Of a stretch of DNA of 16,527 nt, positions 7,098-14,630 are shown in pieces. The notes under the pieces were generated by a model. That model ran no database searches. It was not told the DNA's origin and was given only the letters and a program-made list of their open reading frames with translations. Position numbers and translations under genes: made by a program. Source of the stretch: an uncultured Christensenellaceae bacterium (GTDB lineage: Bacteria > Bacillota > Clostridia > Christensenellales > Aristaeellaceae); contig CAJOPV010000074.1 in assembly GCA_905236495.1 (NCBI GenBank), forward strand, positions 1 through 16,527, in the 5' to 3' direction. Positions within the stretch are counted from its first letter, which is position 1, and every line of letters starts with the position of its first letter.

Positions 7098-8918
7098 ATG
7101 CGGGAAATCAAAGGAAAAAACGCCGTGGTTTGGGACGGCAATCTGCGCCGCCGGGAGGCGGATAACCGGGCTTACATGATGCGCTTGGACCGGGAAAACC
7201 TGATGCGGAATTACCTGCTGGAGGCCGGGCTGTGGACCTGCGCCGCCCTGCCGAATGGTATCCACGGGGGCTGGGAATCCCCCACCTGCCAGCTGCGGGG
7301 GCATTTTACCGGGCATTATCTCAGCGCCGCCGCCATGATCTGGGACGAGAACGGAGATATGGAAATCAAGGGCCGGGCGGACGCCATGGTGGAGGATCTG
7401 TACCGCTGCCAAACGGAGCACGGCGACGGCTGGGCGGGCAGCATTCCCGAAACCTATTTGGATTGGATCGCCCGGGGCAAGCCCGTATGGGCCCCCCACT
7501 ATACCCTGCATAAGACGCTGATGGGCCTGGTGGATATGGCGAAGCTGGCGGGGAATCGGCGGGCCCTGGAGATCGCGGACCGCTGGGGAGAATGGTTTGA
7601 CCGCTGGACGGCGCGGTTCGACCGGGAGAAGATGGATGATATCCTGGACGTGGAAACGGGCGGGATGCTGGAAATCTGGGCCGATCTGCTGGATTTGACC
7701 GGGAAGGAAAGATACCGGCGGCTGCTGGATAAGTATTATCGGGCCCGGCTCTTTGATGAATTGCTGGCGGGGCGGGACCCCCTTACCAACATGCACGCCA
7801 ACACCACGATCCCGGAGGTCATCGGCTGCGCCCGGGCATACGAGGTGACGGGGGAGGAAAAATACCGCCGCATTGCCGAAGCCTATTGGAAATGCGCCGT
7901 TACCGACCGGGGCGCCTTCGCCACCGGGGGCCAGACCTGCGGGGAAATCTGGACCCCCAAGGGGGATCAGCAGAGCCGCCTGGGACGGAAGAATCAGGAG
8001 CACTGCACCGTTTATAACATGATGCGCCTTTCGGATTTCCTCTTCCGCTGGACCAAGGACGTCCAGTACGCCGATTATATCGAGCAAAACCTCTACAACG
8101 GCATTTTCGCCCAGGGCTACTGGCGCTGGCGGGGCACCAACGGCTACGCGCCCAATCACCCCCACACCGGCCTCATCGCTTATTTCATGCCGCTCAAGGG
8201 AGGCGATCATAAGGGCTGGGGCACCGAAACCACCGATTTCTTCTGCTGCCACGGCACCCTGGTGCAGGCCAACGCGGCGCTGAACCGCTATCTGTATTAT
8301 CAGGACGGGCGGGATATTTACGTTTGCCAGTTCTTTGACAGCGACGCGCATTTTGAGATCGACGGGCATCCCGTCACCCTGCGCCAGCGCATCGACCGGC
8401 AGACCGGCTCCTTTCACCTTTCCAGCGATTCCGCCGGGCGGCAGAGCATCGGGGCCGTTACCTCCAAGGTGAAGAATAACCCGGAAACGCTGCGGCCTGT
8501 TTTCGAGGTGGAAACGGAGGGGCAGGTCAGCTTCCGCCTCCATGTCCGCATGCCTTCCTGGGCCGGGCAGGGGGACAGCCGCTTCGTCACCGCCCCCCGG
8601 GAAACCTGGGCCGGGGGGGATACCTTCGCCCTGGAAATGCCCAGGACGATTCGGTGCCAGCCCCTGGGGGGCGACCCCAGCCGGGTGGCGTACCTCTACG
8701 GCCCCGTGGCGCTGGCAGGGCTCACGGATACCGAAATCACCCTGCACCCCGACCCCCGGCGCCCCGAAAGCGCCCTGCGCCGCTGCAACGAACGGGAGTG
8801 GGGCAGCTGGACGGAGGAGTTCATCACCGTTACCGAAGACCGGGCCGTGTATTTCATCCCTCTTTACGACGTGGGGTACGAAAACTACGCCGTGTATTTC
8901 CGAATCGCCGGGAAGTGA
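7098..8918 (+). CDS. GH127-type beta-L-arabinofuranosidase, cytoplasmic
   Basis: A 606-residue glycoside hydrolase of the GH127/DUF1680 family. Members release beta-L-arabinofuranose from short arabino-oligosaccharides using a zinc-bound cysteine. The zinc and catalytic residues known from Bifidobacterium HypBA1 can be placed: Glu301 and Cys303 in NQEHCTVYN, and the Cys383-Cys384 pair in FFCCHGT, the first of which should be the nucleophile. Glu283 (CGEIW) is a candidate acid/base. There is no signal peptide, so it acts on imported sugars. GGAAGG lies about 9 nt before the ATG, overlapping the end of the amylase gene, which ends 6 nt upstream. GH146, a relative, is possible, but the length and lack of extra domains favour GH127. 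Pairing with an amylase means the operon does not serve one polymer only. Confidence 0.9.
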   Translation: MREIKGKNAVVWDGNLRRREADNRAYMMRLDRENLMRNYLLEAGLWTCAALPNGIHGGWESPTCQLRGHFTGHYLSAAAMIWDENGDMEIKGRADAMVEDLYRCQTEHGDGWAGSIPETYLDWIARGKPVWAPHYTLHKTLMGLVDMAKLAGNRRALEIADRWGEWFDRWTARFDREKMDDILDVETGGMLEIWADLLDLTGKERYRRLLDKYYRARLFDELLAGRDPLTNMHANTTIPEVIGCARAYEVTGEEKYRRIAEAYWKCAVTDRGAFATGGQTCGEIWTPKGDQQSRLGRKNQEHCTVYNMMRLSDFLFRWTKDVQYADYIEQNLYNGIFAQGYWRWRGTNGYAPNHPHTGLIAYFMPLKGGDHKGWGTETTDFFCCHGTLVQANAALNRYLYYQDGRDIYVCQFFDSDAHFEIDGHPVTLRQRIDRQTGSFHLSSDSAGRQSIGAVTSKVKNNPETLRPVFEVETEGQVSFRLHVRMPSWAGQGDSRFVTAPRETWAGGDTFALEMPRTIRCQPLGGDPSRVAYLYGPVALAGLTDTEITLHPDPRRPESALRRCNEREWGSWTEEFITVTEDRAVYFIPLYDVGYENYAVYFRIAGK

Positions 8919-8940
8919 GCAGGGGTCTGCGCGGCCCCAA

Positions 8941-10470
8941 TCATATTAATTGCATGAATACTGCCGATCCCGGGGCCAGGGTCAGGGTATCGCCGACAAG
9001 GGTGGGGGCATCGCCCTGGCAGTACAGAAGATGCCCTGCGGGGACGGGCAGGGCCTGAGGCCGGGAGGCGGGGTTCAGGGCCACCAGGATGCGCTGGCGT
9101 CCTTGGGTGCGGGTATAGGCCAGGGGCCTGCCCTGAGCGCCATCGGAGAGGAAGGCGATGGCTCCCTCGCTTTGCAGGGCGGGGTGCGCCCGGCGCAATT
9201 GGATGAGCCGCCGGATCTCGTGCCACAGGGAGCTTTCATCCGCCCGCTGGGCCCGGACGGTGGGGCGATTGGGGCTTTCATCCTGGGGGATATAGAGCTT
9301 TTCCTTGGGCGCGGTGGAAAAACCGGCGTTTTCCGTATCGTCCCATTGCATGGGGGAGCGGGAGCCGGTGCGGCTGTAACCGCCCTCCACAGAGGCGAGA
9401 TGCTCCACATAGCGCATGCCGATCTCGTCGCCGTAGTAAATGAACGGCGCGCCCGGCATGGAGAGGAGGAAGGCGAAGCACAGCTTGAGCCGATGGCTGG
9501 GGATGTGGCGGGAAAGCCTGTCCATATCGTGATTGCCGGAGGGAATGCAGATCAAGCCCTTCCCGCCCGATTTTTCGCAGCTGTCCAGATACTTGGCTAC
9601 GAAGGCGGAGGCGTCGCCCTCCCCGGCGAAGTAAGGCTTTTCGCAGCGGAACAGGTCGTTGTACCGGGAGGGGCCGAAGTGCAGCAGGAAATCCATGTGA
9701 AAGCCGCCCAGCAGGCTCTTATCCGGCTCGCCCCATTCCGAGATCAGGGCGGCGTCCGGGTATTCCCGATCCAGGAAGGCGCGGAAATCCCGCCACAGGG
9801 CGATGGTGCCCTTGCCCTCCGGGTCGCCTTTCACCAGCGACCCCGCCATATCCACCCGGAAGCCGTCGCAGCCCAGATCCAGCCAGAAGCGCATCACCTG
9901 CTTCATGGCCTCCCGGGTGGCTAAAGGGCCGGGGGCGTCCATAGGCTGCTGCCAGGGCCGGTCCGGGCGGTAAAAGCCGTAGTTCAGGGCGGGCTGATGG
10001 GTGAAGAAGTTCACGGCGCAGCTGCCGTCCCGGTCCGAAATGCCCCGGAGGGAGCCGTAGCCTGCGGGCTCCTCCCAGATGCTGTCCGTCCAGACGTAGC
10101 GGGAGGTAAACTCGTTCTCCCCGGCCTGCATGGAGGCCTTGAACCAGGGATGCTCCCAGGAGGTGTGCCCCGGCACCAGATCAAGCAGCACCCGGATGCC
10201 CTTTTCGTGGGCCTTCGCAAAGAGCGCTTCCGCGTCCTCGTTGGTGCCGTAGCGGGGCGCGATCAGGCAGTAATCCGATACGTCGTAGCCCGCGTCTCCG
10301 AAGGGGGAGCGGAAGCAGGGGTTCAGCCACAAGGCGTTGCAGCCCAGGGCTTTGATATCGTCCAGGCGGCGGATGATCCCATTGAGATCGCCGATGCCGT
10401 CGCCGTTGCTGTCCTGAAAGGATTGGGGATAGATTTCGTAAAATACGGCGTCATTCAGCCATGCGGGCAT
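8941..10470 (-). CDS. Cytoplasmic GH13 alpha-glucosidase-like enzyme
   Basis: A 509-residue GH13 enzyme with no signal peptide, probably acting on imported malto- or isomalto-oligosaccharides. The frame is open far upstream, but the family N-terminus begins at MPAWLNDAVFYEIYPQSF, and AAGGGAGGG precedes this ATG at 10470. Motifs: NGDGIGDLNG (22-31), DLVPGHTS (97-104), GFRVDMAGS with nucleophile Asp207, ISEWG with acid/base Glu245, and SGNHDMD with Asp315. SRSPMQWDD, as in alpha-glucosidases and oligo-1,6-glucosidases, lies before a C-terminal beta domain. Exact linkage preference cannot be read from the sequence; a transglycosylating relative is possible. It lies 23 nt downstream of pepC and probably shares its transcript. 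Its end lies 22 bp from the convergent GH127 gene. Confidence 0.9.
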   Translation of the reverse strand: MPAWLNDAVFYEIYPQSFQDSNGDGIGDLNGIIRRLDDIKALGCNALWLNPCFRSPFGDAGYDVSDYCLIAPRYGTNEDAEALFAKAHEKGIRVLLDLVPGHTSWEHPWFKASMQAGENEFTSRYVWTDSIWEEPAGYGSLRGISDRDGSCAVNFFTHQPALNYGFYRPDRPWQQPMDAPGPLATREAMKQVMRFWLDLGCDGFRVDMAGSLVKGDPEGKGTIALWRDFRAFLDREYPDAALISEWGEPDKSLLGGFHMDFLLHFGPSRYNDLFRCEKPYFAGEGDASAFVAKYLDSCEKSGGKGLICIPSGNHDMDRLSRHIPSHRLKLCFAFLLSMPGAPFIYYGDEIGMRYVEHLASVEGGYSRTGSRSPMQWDDTENAGFSTAPKEKLYIPQDESPNRPTVRAQRADESSLWHEIRRLIQLRRAHPALQSEGAIAFLSDGAQGRPLAYTRTQGRQRILVALNPASRPQALPVPAGHLLYCQGDAPTLVGDTLTLAPGSAVFMQLI

Positions 10471-10493
10471 GGGGGGTCCCTCCCTTTGGATGC

Positions 10494-11828
10494 TTATTTC
10501 GCCAGGGTGCCCATGGGGTCCCAGGGCTCCAGGGGGATGGGCTGCTGATCCGCCAGGGCAGCCAGATCGCCCAGGTAAGCTTTTTCGATGGCGGCCTGGA
10601 ACACGTATTGATCGAACCAGGAATCGGAGCAGATATAATAGCCCTTCTCCCCGTGGGCGTCGCCCCAGCTGTTTTCGATCTTCCAGCGGTTGGGCTTTCC
10701 ATCCTCCAGGTTGACGCCGGTGATCACCATGGCATGGTTCATGGCGGCGAAGCCGTAATCCAGGCTGTCCGCCTTGGAGATATTCAGATCCAGCCCGGTG
10801 AGCAGCTCCATATCGTAGCTCTGATCGTCCCAGACCCCGGCTTCCCGGTCGCCGAACTTGCCCACGTCGCTGCCGAACCATACCACCTTGCCGTCCTGAA
10901 GCTGGCGGATCACGGCCTGCTTGAATTCGTCCATGGGCAGGTTCAGGTGCCGAACGAGGCCGCCGCCCGCCACATTGCCCAGCATTTTGACGGTGAAGGT
11001 CCTGTGATAGGGCTTATCCCCGGTGGGGGCGTTGATGACGCTGACCGTTTCATCCAGCAGGTTCCCCGCGTACTTTTCGCAGAAGCTCAGGGGCGTATAG
11101 CCCTTCTCCAGGTGGTAGGCGCCGTCCCGATCCACATATTCAAAATCGAAGGCCTTGGGCGGCTCGGTATAGCAGGCGCAGAGGAAGCCGTAGATTTTAT
11201 CCAGCATGCCCTCTTTTTCCGCCTGAATTTCCTGATCCGTTTTTCCGTCCTTGACCATGGCCCGCAGCTTCACGGCGCAGGCCTTCAGGCTGCGGTTGAG
11301 GATGTGGTTCATGTTCCGGGTATTGGCGGATTGATAAGTCTCGCCGAAAACGTCCTTGGGGACGATGCCGTACTTGCGCACGATATTGGCGAACATATCC
11401 CATTGCCCCCCGTCGTGGACCCCGGTGGCAAGCAGGAAGGCTACGGTGCGGTCGTTAGTGGGCAAGGCTGCGGTTTCCAGGATGTTTTCCAGGAAATAAT
11501 TGGCCCGTTCAAATTTGTCCCAGAAGGCCAGATAGCTTTGGGACAGCTCGAACCGATCCAGGTTCAGCCGCCCGGCGATGCGCTCCCGGATCACGTTCAG
11601 GGCGGCAAAGAGCCAGCAGCGCCCGCTGTGCTCCTGATTCGCCACGGGCAGCGTCTTTATTTCCAGGGAAAATTTCCGCTGCATGGCAAAGCGGGGCCCG
11701 GCGGCGAAGCAGGCGTCGTTCACGTCCGTTTTCGCCAGGGCCAGAGTCGCCAGCCTTCGCTCGGCGGATTCGTTGTAATGGCGGGAAAAGGCGTTTATCT
11801 GCCGATCGGTCAAGGCGGATTTGGGCAT
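10494..11828 (-). CDS. pepC: Aminopeptidase C, peptidase family C1B (bleomycin hydrolase type)
   Basis: A 444-residue cytoplasmic cysteine aminopeptidase of the papain-like C1B family, of typical length. These hexameric enzymes trim peptides from the N-terminus. The catalytic set is complete: Gln65 and Cys71 in NQEHSGRCWLFAALN, His365 in MNHAMVITG and Asn386 in ENSWGD. ATG 11828 follows AAAGGAAGC at slightly long spacing. It is first in a two-gene run with the GH13 alpha-glucosidase-like gene. It is preceded by a promoter with a perfect -10 box. The pairing of a peptidase with a glycosidase suggests general nutrient processing rather than a dedicated pathway. Confidence 0.95.
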   Translation of the reverse strand: MPKSALTDRQINAFSRHYNESAERRLATLALAKTDVNDACFAAGPRFAMQRKFSLEIKTLPVANQEHSGRCWLFAALNVIRERIAGRLNLDRFELSQSYLAFWDKFERANYFLENILETAALPTNDRTVAFLLATGVHDGGQWDMFANIVRKYGIVPKDVFGETYQSANTRNMNHILNRSLKACAVKLRAMVKDGKTDQEIQAEKEGMLDKIYGFLCACYTEPPKAFDFEYVDRDGAYHLEKGYTPLSFCEKYAGNLLDETVSVINAPTGDKPYHRTFTVKMLGNVAGGGLVRHLNLPMDEFKQAVIRQLQDGKVVWFGSDVGKFGDREAGVWDDQSYDMELLTGLDLNISKADSLDYGFAAMNHAMVITGVNLEDGKPNRWKIENSWGDAHGEKGYYICSDSWFDQYVFQAAIEKAYLGDLAALADQQPIPLEPWDPMGTLAK

Positions 11829-11865
11829 CAGGCATCAGCTTCCTTTCATATCAAGTCTATGCATG

Positions 11866-11894
11866 ATTATATACGCATTTCGCCGCAAGGACAA
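11866..11894 (-). promoter_or_regulatory. Promoter of pepC and the GH13 alpha-glucosidase-like gene
   Basis: Minus-strand TTGTCC (11894-11889, 4/6 match), a 17-nt spacer and a perfect TATAAT (11871-11866). Transcription would start near 11859, about 30 nt before the pepC ATG. Confidence 0.7.
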
Positions 11895-11910
11895 GCGGTA
11901 TTTCTGCGGA

Positions 11911-11939
11911 TTGACATTCCGGGGGGATTGGATTATCAT
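11911..11939 (+). promoter_or_regulatory. Promoter of the SdrD_B-like secreted protein gene
   Basis: Plus-strand TTGACA (11911-11916), a 17-nt spacer containing a run of six G, and TATCAT (11934-11939, 5/6 match). Transcription would start near 11946. This supports the ATG at 11972 rather than the in-frame ATG at 11942, which would lie at or upstream of the transcript start. Confidence 0.75.
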
Positions 11940-11971
11940 GGATGCAAACGCAGGAAACGGAGGCGCTTTCA

Positions 11972-12766
11972 ATGAGCGTGAAGCATAGGATGATGTGGGC
12001 GGCTGCCCTGGTTTTGCTGCTGACGCTGACGACTGCCCTGGCGGAGGACGGCGGGGTGCGGGGCACGGTATGGGTGGATAAGACTCCGGACGGCCTTTGG
12101 GACGGGGAGCCTACGGTGAAAAACGTGACGGTGATCCTGGAAAAAACGGAGGCGGAGGGCGACGAAAAGGAAATTGCCCGGGCCGTTACCGAACGGGACG
12201 GGGCCTTCGCCCTCACCGCTTCGGAGCCGGGGGATTATCGGCTTCGGATCGAGCTGCCCGAGGAGTATCATTTCACCCTGCACGGGCTGGACAGCATGGC
12301 GCTGCCCATACAGGGCGGCGTCGGCTATACCCCGGTGTTTTCCCTGGAAGCGGGGGAGATCAGGGATATGAACATCGGCACCACCAAGGGCCGCGCCTCC
12401 GTCACCTTCATGGTGTTTGAGGATGCCAACCAAAATGGCGGGCGGGCCAGCGCCGAAAAGCGCCTGTCCCACGTGCGGGTGGGCGTCCTGTACGAATACG
12501 AAGGGCAGACCTATACCGTGGCGGAAACCACCACCCCCGTGGGCGGGCGCATCACGCTGACCCATCTGTCCCCCGGCACCTACCGGGCTTACTTTGAAAT
12601 GCCGGAGGGCTACCGGGCGGGGCCCATGGGCACCAAGTTTTCCGGCTGGTACAATTGCTTCACCCAGGAAGGGAATCTGGGCCTGACGGTGCCCTTCACC
12701 GTGGGCATCGGCGACAACCAATGGGTAGGCGCCGGCGTAGTAAAAACAGCCATCGAAAGCCAGTAA
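11972..12766 (+). CDS. Small secreted protein with two SdrD_B/prealbumin-like domains
   Basis: A 264-residue exported protein. The start MSVKHRMMWAAALVLLL has GGAGG 8 nt upstream. A signal peptide is cut near TALA|ED at about residue 24. Two similar beta-sandwich repeats follow: one beginning GVRGTVWVDKTPDGLWDG (about 28-130) and one beginning VTFMVFEDANQNGGRAS (about 138-262), each with the pattern 'value, acidic loop, GxY/F strand' seen in SdrD_B and Cna_B domains (DGAFALTASEPGDYRLRIEL; GRITLTHLSPGTYRAYFEM). These domains usually act as stalks or parts of surface adhesins. No LPXTG motif, transmembrane tail or lipobox is visible, so anchoring is unexplained. Its last eight codons form one arm of the shared terminator. 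Function unknown. Confidence 0.82.
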   Translation: MSVKHRMMWAAALVLLLTLTTALAEDGGVRGTVWVDKTPDGLWDGEPTVKNVTVILEKTEAEGDEKEIARAVTERDGAFALTASEPGDYRLRIELPEEYHFTLHGLDSMALPIQGGVGYTPVFSLEAGEIRDMNIGTTKGRASVTFMVFEDANQNGGRASAEKRLSHVRVGVLYEYEGQTYTVAETTTPVGGRITLTHLSPGTYRAYFEMPEGYRAGPMGTKFSGWYNCFTQEGNLGLTVPFTVGIGDNQWVGAGVVKTAIESQ

Positions 12767-12788
12767 ACAGCCTTTCGATGGCTGTTTT
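12742..12788. terminator. Bidirectional intrinsic terminator overlapping two convergent coding ends
   Basis: A perfect 17-bp stem (12743-12759 with 12772-12788) and a 12-nt loop. Each strand ends its right arm in a T-run (TTTT on plus; TTTTT on minus, 12746-12742). The stop codon of the plus-strand gene (12764-12766) is in the loop and the minus-strand stop (12789-12787) overlaps the end of the stem. Confidence 0.92.
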
Positions 12789-13548
12789 ATTCCTGCCAGG
12801 GGGTCAGCAGATCCCGCATCCAGGCGTGCACGTCCATTTGATACACCGCCTTCAGGTGATCCGGGGACATGACGGCGGGAAGCGTCCCCCGGGCGGCGCA
12901 GCGGCCCTGATCAAGGAGCAGGGCATGGGTGCCGTAGCGCCGGGCCAGGCTCAGATCGTGCACCACCGATAAAACCGCCCGCTCCCCCTGCTTCAGCCAA
13001 TCGCCGATGAGGGAAAACAGGGCCTGCTGATATTTCAGATCCAGGTGGTTGGCGGGCTCGTCCAGGATCAGAAGCCGGGGGTCCTGGGAAAGCACCTGGG
13101 CCAGGAACACCCGCTGGATCTCCCCCCCGGAAAGGGTGGTGAGCAGCCGGTTTTCCATGCCGGTGAGGCCGGTGAGCCGCAGGGCTTCTTCCATCCGGGC
13201 GGGGCCCGCCGCGTCCCCGCCTCTCAGAAAGCCCCTCTGATGGGCGTAACGCCCCAGGCGCACCACCTGGGCCACCGTAAAGGCGTATTCCGTGCGTCGA
13301 GTTTGGGATAAAATTCCCACTTTTTTGGCATAATCCCGGGAAGAATAGCTGCCAATCTCCCTTTCGCCCCATAAGATCCGGCCCGAATAGGGCACGCCGC
13401 GGGCAATGGCCTCCACCAAGGTGGATTTTCCCGCCCCGTTGGGGCCTACGATCATCCACCACTGCCCGGGGGCTATGGAAAAGGATACGTCCTGTACCGC
13501 CGGTTTGTCGCCATAGCGGACGGAAACGCCTTCCGCTGACAGCATCAT
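12787..13548 (-). CDS. btuD: Cobalamin ABC transporter ATP-binding protein
   Basis: A 253-residue ATPase that powers corrinoid import through the adjacent permease. Walker A is GPNGAGKST (35-43), the signature is LSGGE (139-143), Walker B is LLILDEP (159-165) and the H-loop His is at 197 (VVHDLS), as in the FhuC/BtuD/FecE group. The frame is open further upstream, but MMLSAEGVSVRYG starting at 13548 has AAGGAGGG at good spacing and overlaps the permease stop by 4 nt (ATGA), showing translational coupling. The last gene of the operon; its stop codon sits in the shared terminator. The family alone does not tell cobalamin from siderophore or heme; the riboswitch at the head of the operon decides for cobalamin. 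Confidence 0.93.
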   Translation of the reverse strand: MMLSAEGVSVRYGDKPAVQDVSFSIAPGQWWMIVGPNGAGKSTLVEAIARGVPYSGRILWGEREIGSYSSRDYAKKVGILSQTRRTEYAFTVAQVVRLGRYAHQRGFLRGGDAAGPARMEEALRLTGLTGMENRLLTTLSGGEIQRVFLAQVLSQDPRLLILDEPANHLDLKYQQALFSLIGDWLKQGERAVLSVVHDLSLARRYGTHALLLDQGRCAARGTLPAVMSPDHLKAVYQMDVHAWMRDLLTPWQE

Positions 13549-14573
13549 ACCCTGCCCTCCTTCCGGCTGCGATAAAAGATGAAGAGGAAAAATACCGCCC
13601 CGATGAGGGAGGTCACCACCCCCACCGGCAGTTCCAGCGGGCTCAGCACCCACCGGGCCGCCAGGTCCGCCAGCATCAGAAAGACGGCCCCGGCAAACAG
13701 GGACAGGGGCAGCAGCCGCCGATGATCCGGCCCCACGATCAGGCGCATCACATGGGGGATCACCAGCCCCACGAAGGCGATGCTGCCGCCGATGGCGACG
13801 CATACCCCGATCAGCGCCGAGGAGGCCGCCATCACGGTGAGCTTCACCCTTCTCACCGGCACGCCTACGTGCAGGGCGTTATCCTCCCCCACCGAAAAGG
13901 CGTTCAATTCCCGGCTCTGGCATAAGAGCGCGCCGCCGAACAGCAAAAGCGCCCCTGCCAGCAGCCCCGCCTGCTCGTAGCTTTTCCCGCTTAAGGAGCC
14001 CATGGTCCAGTAGGTGATGGTGCGCAGCTTCTCCCCGGAAAAGGTGATGAGGAGAGACAGCAGGCTGCTCACCAGCATGGAAAAAATCACCCCAATGAGG
14101 ATCAGGGTGTGGGTGGCAAGGGAGCGATCCATGCCGTAGGACAGGGCTAATATCGCCGCCAGGGAGCCGAAGGCGAACACCATCGCCATCCCCGCCGCTC
14201 CTGCCAGGGGCAGCCCGGGAATGGAAAAACCCAGCACGATGGAAAGCGCCGCCCCCAGCGCCGCGCCGGAGGAGACCCCCAGGGTGCTTCCGTCCGCCAA
14301 AGGGTTTCGCAGCAGGCCCTGCATCGCCGCCCCGCACAGGGACAGCGCCGCCCCCATGAGCCCGGCGCACAGCACCCGGGGAACCCGCAGGGAAAGCACG
14401 ATGGCGCTGTACATGCCCTCCGGCGCTTCCCGGCCTTCCATGGCCCCGTCCAGCAGCGACAGGGTATCCCCAAGGGGCACGGCTACGCTGCCCAGGCATA
14501 CGCACAGCAAAAACACCGCCGACAGCAACGCGGTCAGCAGACAGGATGCAACGATCTTCCGGGCTGTCTTCAT
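13545..14573 (-). CDS. btuC: Cobalamin ABC transporter permease, FecCD/BtuC family
   Basis: A 342-residue polytopic membrane protein of the FecCD family, the normal length, with roughly ten hydrophobic segments. Family stretches include LRVPRVLCAGLMGAALSLCG, AAMQGLLRNPLADGSTLGVS, GSIAFVGLVIPHVMR and ELPVGVVTSLIGAVFFLF. It forms the translocation channel as a dimer. ATG 14573 is preceded by GAGG at 6 nt spacing. It is separated from the binding-protein gene by 57 nt that contain a stable hairpin, and overlaps the ATPase gene by 4 nt. Confidence 0.94.
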   Translation of the reverse strand: MKTARKIVASCLLTALLSAVFLLCVCLGSVAVPLGDTLSLLDGAMEGREAPEGMYSAIVLSLRVPRVLCAGLMGAALSLCGAAMQGLLRNPLADGSTLGVSSGAALGAALSIVLGFSIPGLPLAGAAGMAMVFAFGSLAAILALSYGMDRSLATHTLILIGVIFSMLVSSLLSLLITFSGEKLRTITYWTMGSLSGKSYEQAGLLAGALLLFGGALLCQSRELNAFSVGEDNALHVGVPVRRVKLTVMAASSALIGVCVAIGGSIAFVGLVIPHVMRLIVGPDHRRLLPLSLFAGAVFLMLADLAARWVLSPLELPVGVVTSLIGAVFFLFIFYRSRKEGRV

Positions 14574-14588
14574 GCTTTACCTCAGAAT

Positions 14589-14623
14589 CGGGGGAGGACG
14601 CCCGGAAAAGGCGTCCACCCCCG
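14589..14623 (-). other. Stable intercistronic hairpin between btuF and btuC
   Basis: A stem of 13 pairs with one A-A mismatch (14589-14602 with 14610-14623) and a 7-nt loop. There is no T-run after it on the minus strand, so it is not a normal intrinsic terminator. It is more likely an mRNA-stabilising or processing structure between the binding-protein and permease cistrons. Confidence 0.7.
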
Positions 14624-14630
14624 GGATTGG

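Noticed and set aside
5841..8747. A 968-codon open frame on the minus strand opposite amylase and GH127
   Set aside because: Same shadow effect in GC-rich coding DNA; both plus-strand genes have complete catalytic motifs and good start sites.
8919..8940. Small GC hairpin between the convergent GH127 and GH13 genes as a terminator
   Set aside because: Only about 6 pairs including a wobble and no T-run on either strand; not enough to call.
10471..10881. N-terminal extension of the GH13 alpha-glucosidase-like frame
   Set aside because: It overlaps the 3' part of pepC in another frame; the GH13 fold begins at the ATG at 10470, which has a strong ribosome-binding site.
10461..11975. A 504-codon plus-strand open frame opposite pepC
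   Set aside because: Antisense shadow of pepC, whose catalytic Gln, Cys, His and Asn are all in place on the minus strand.
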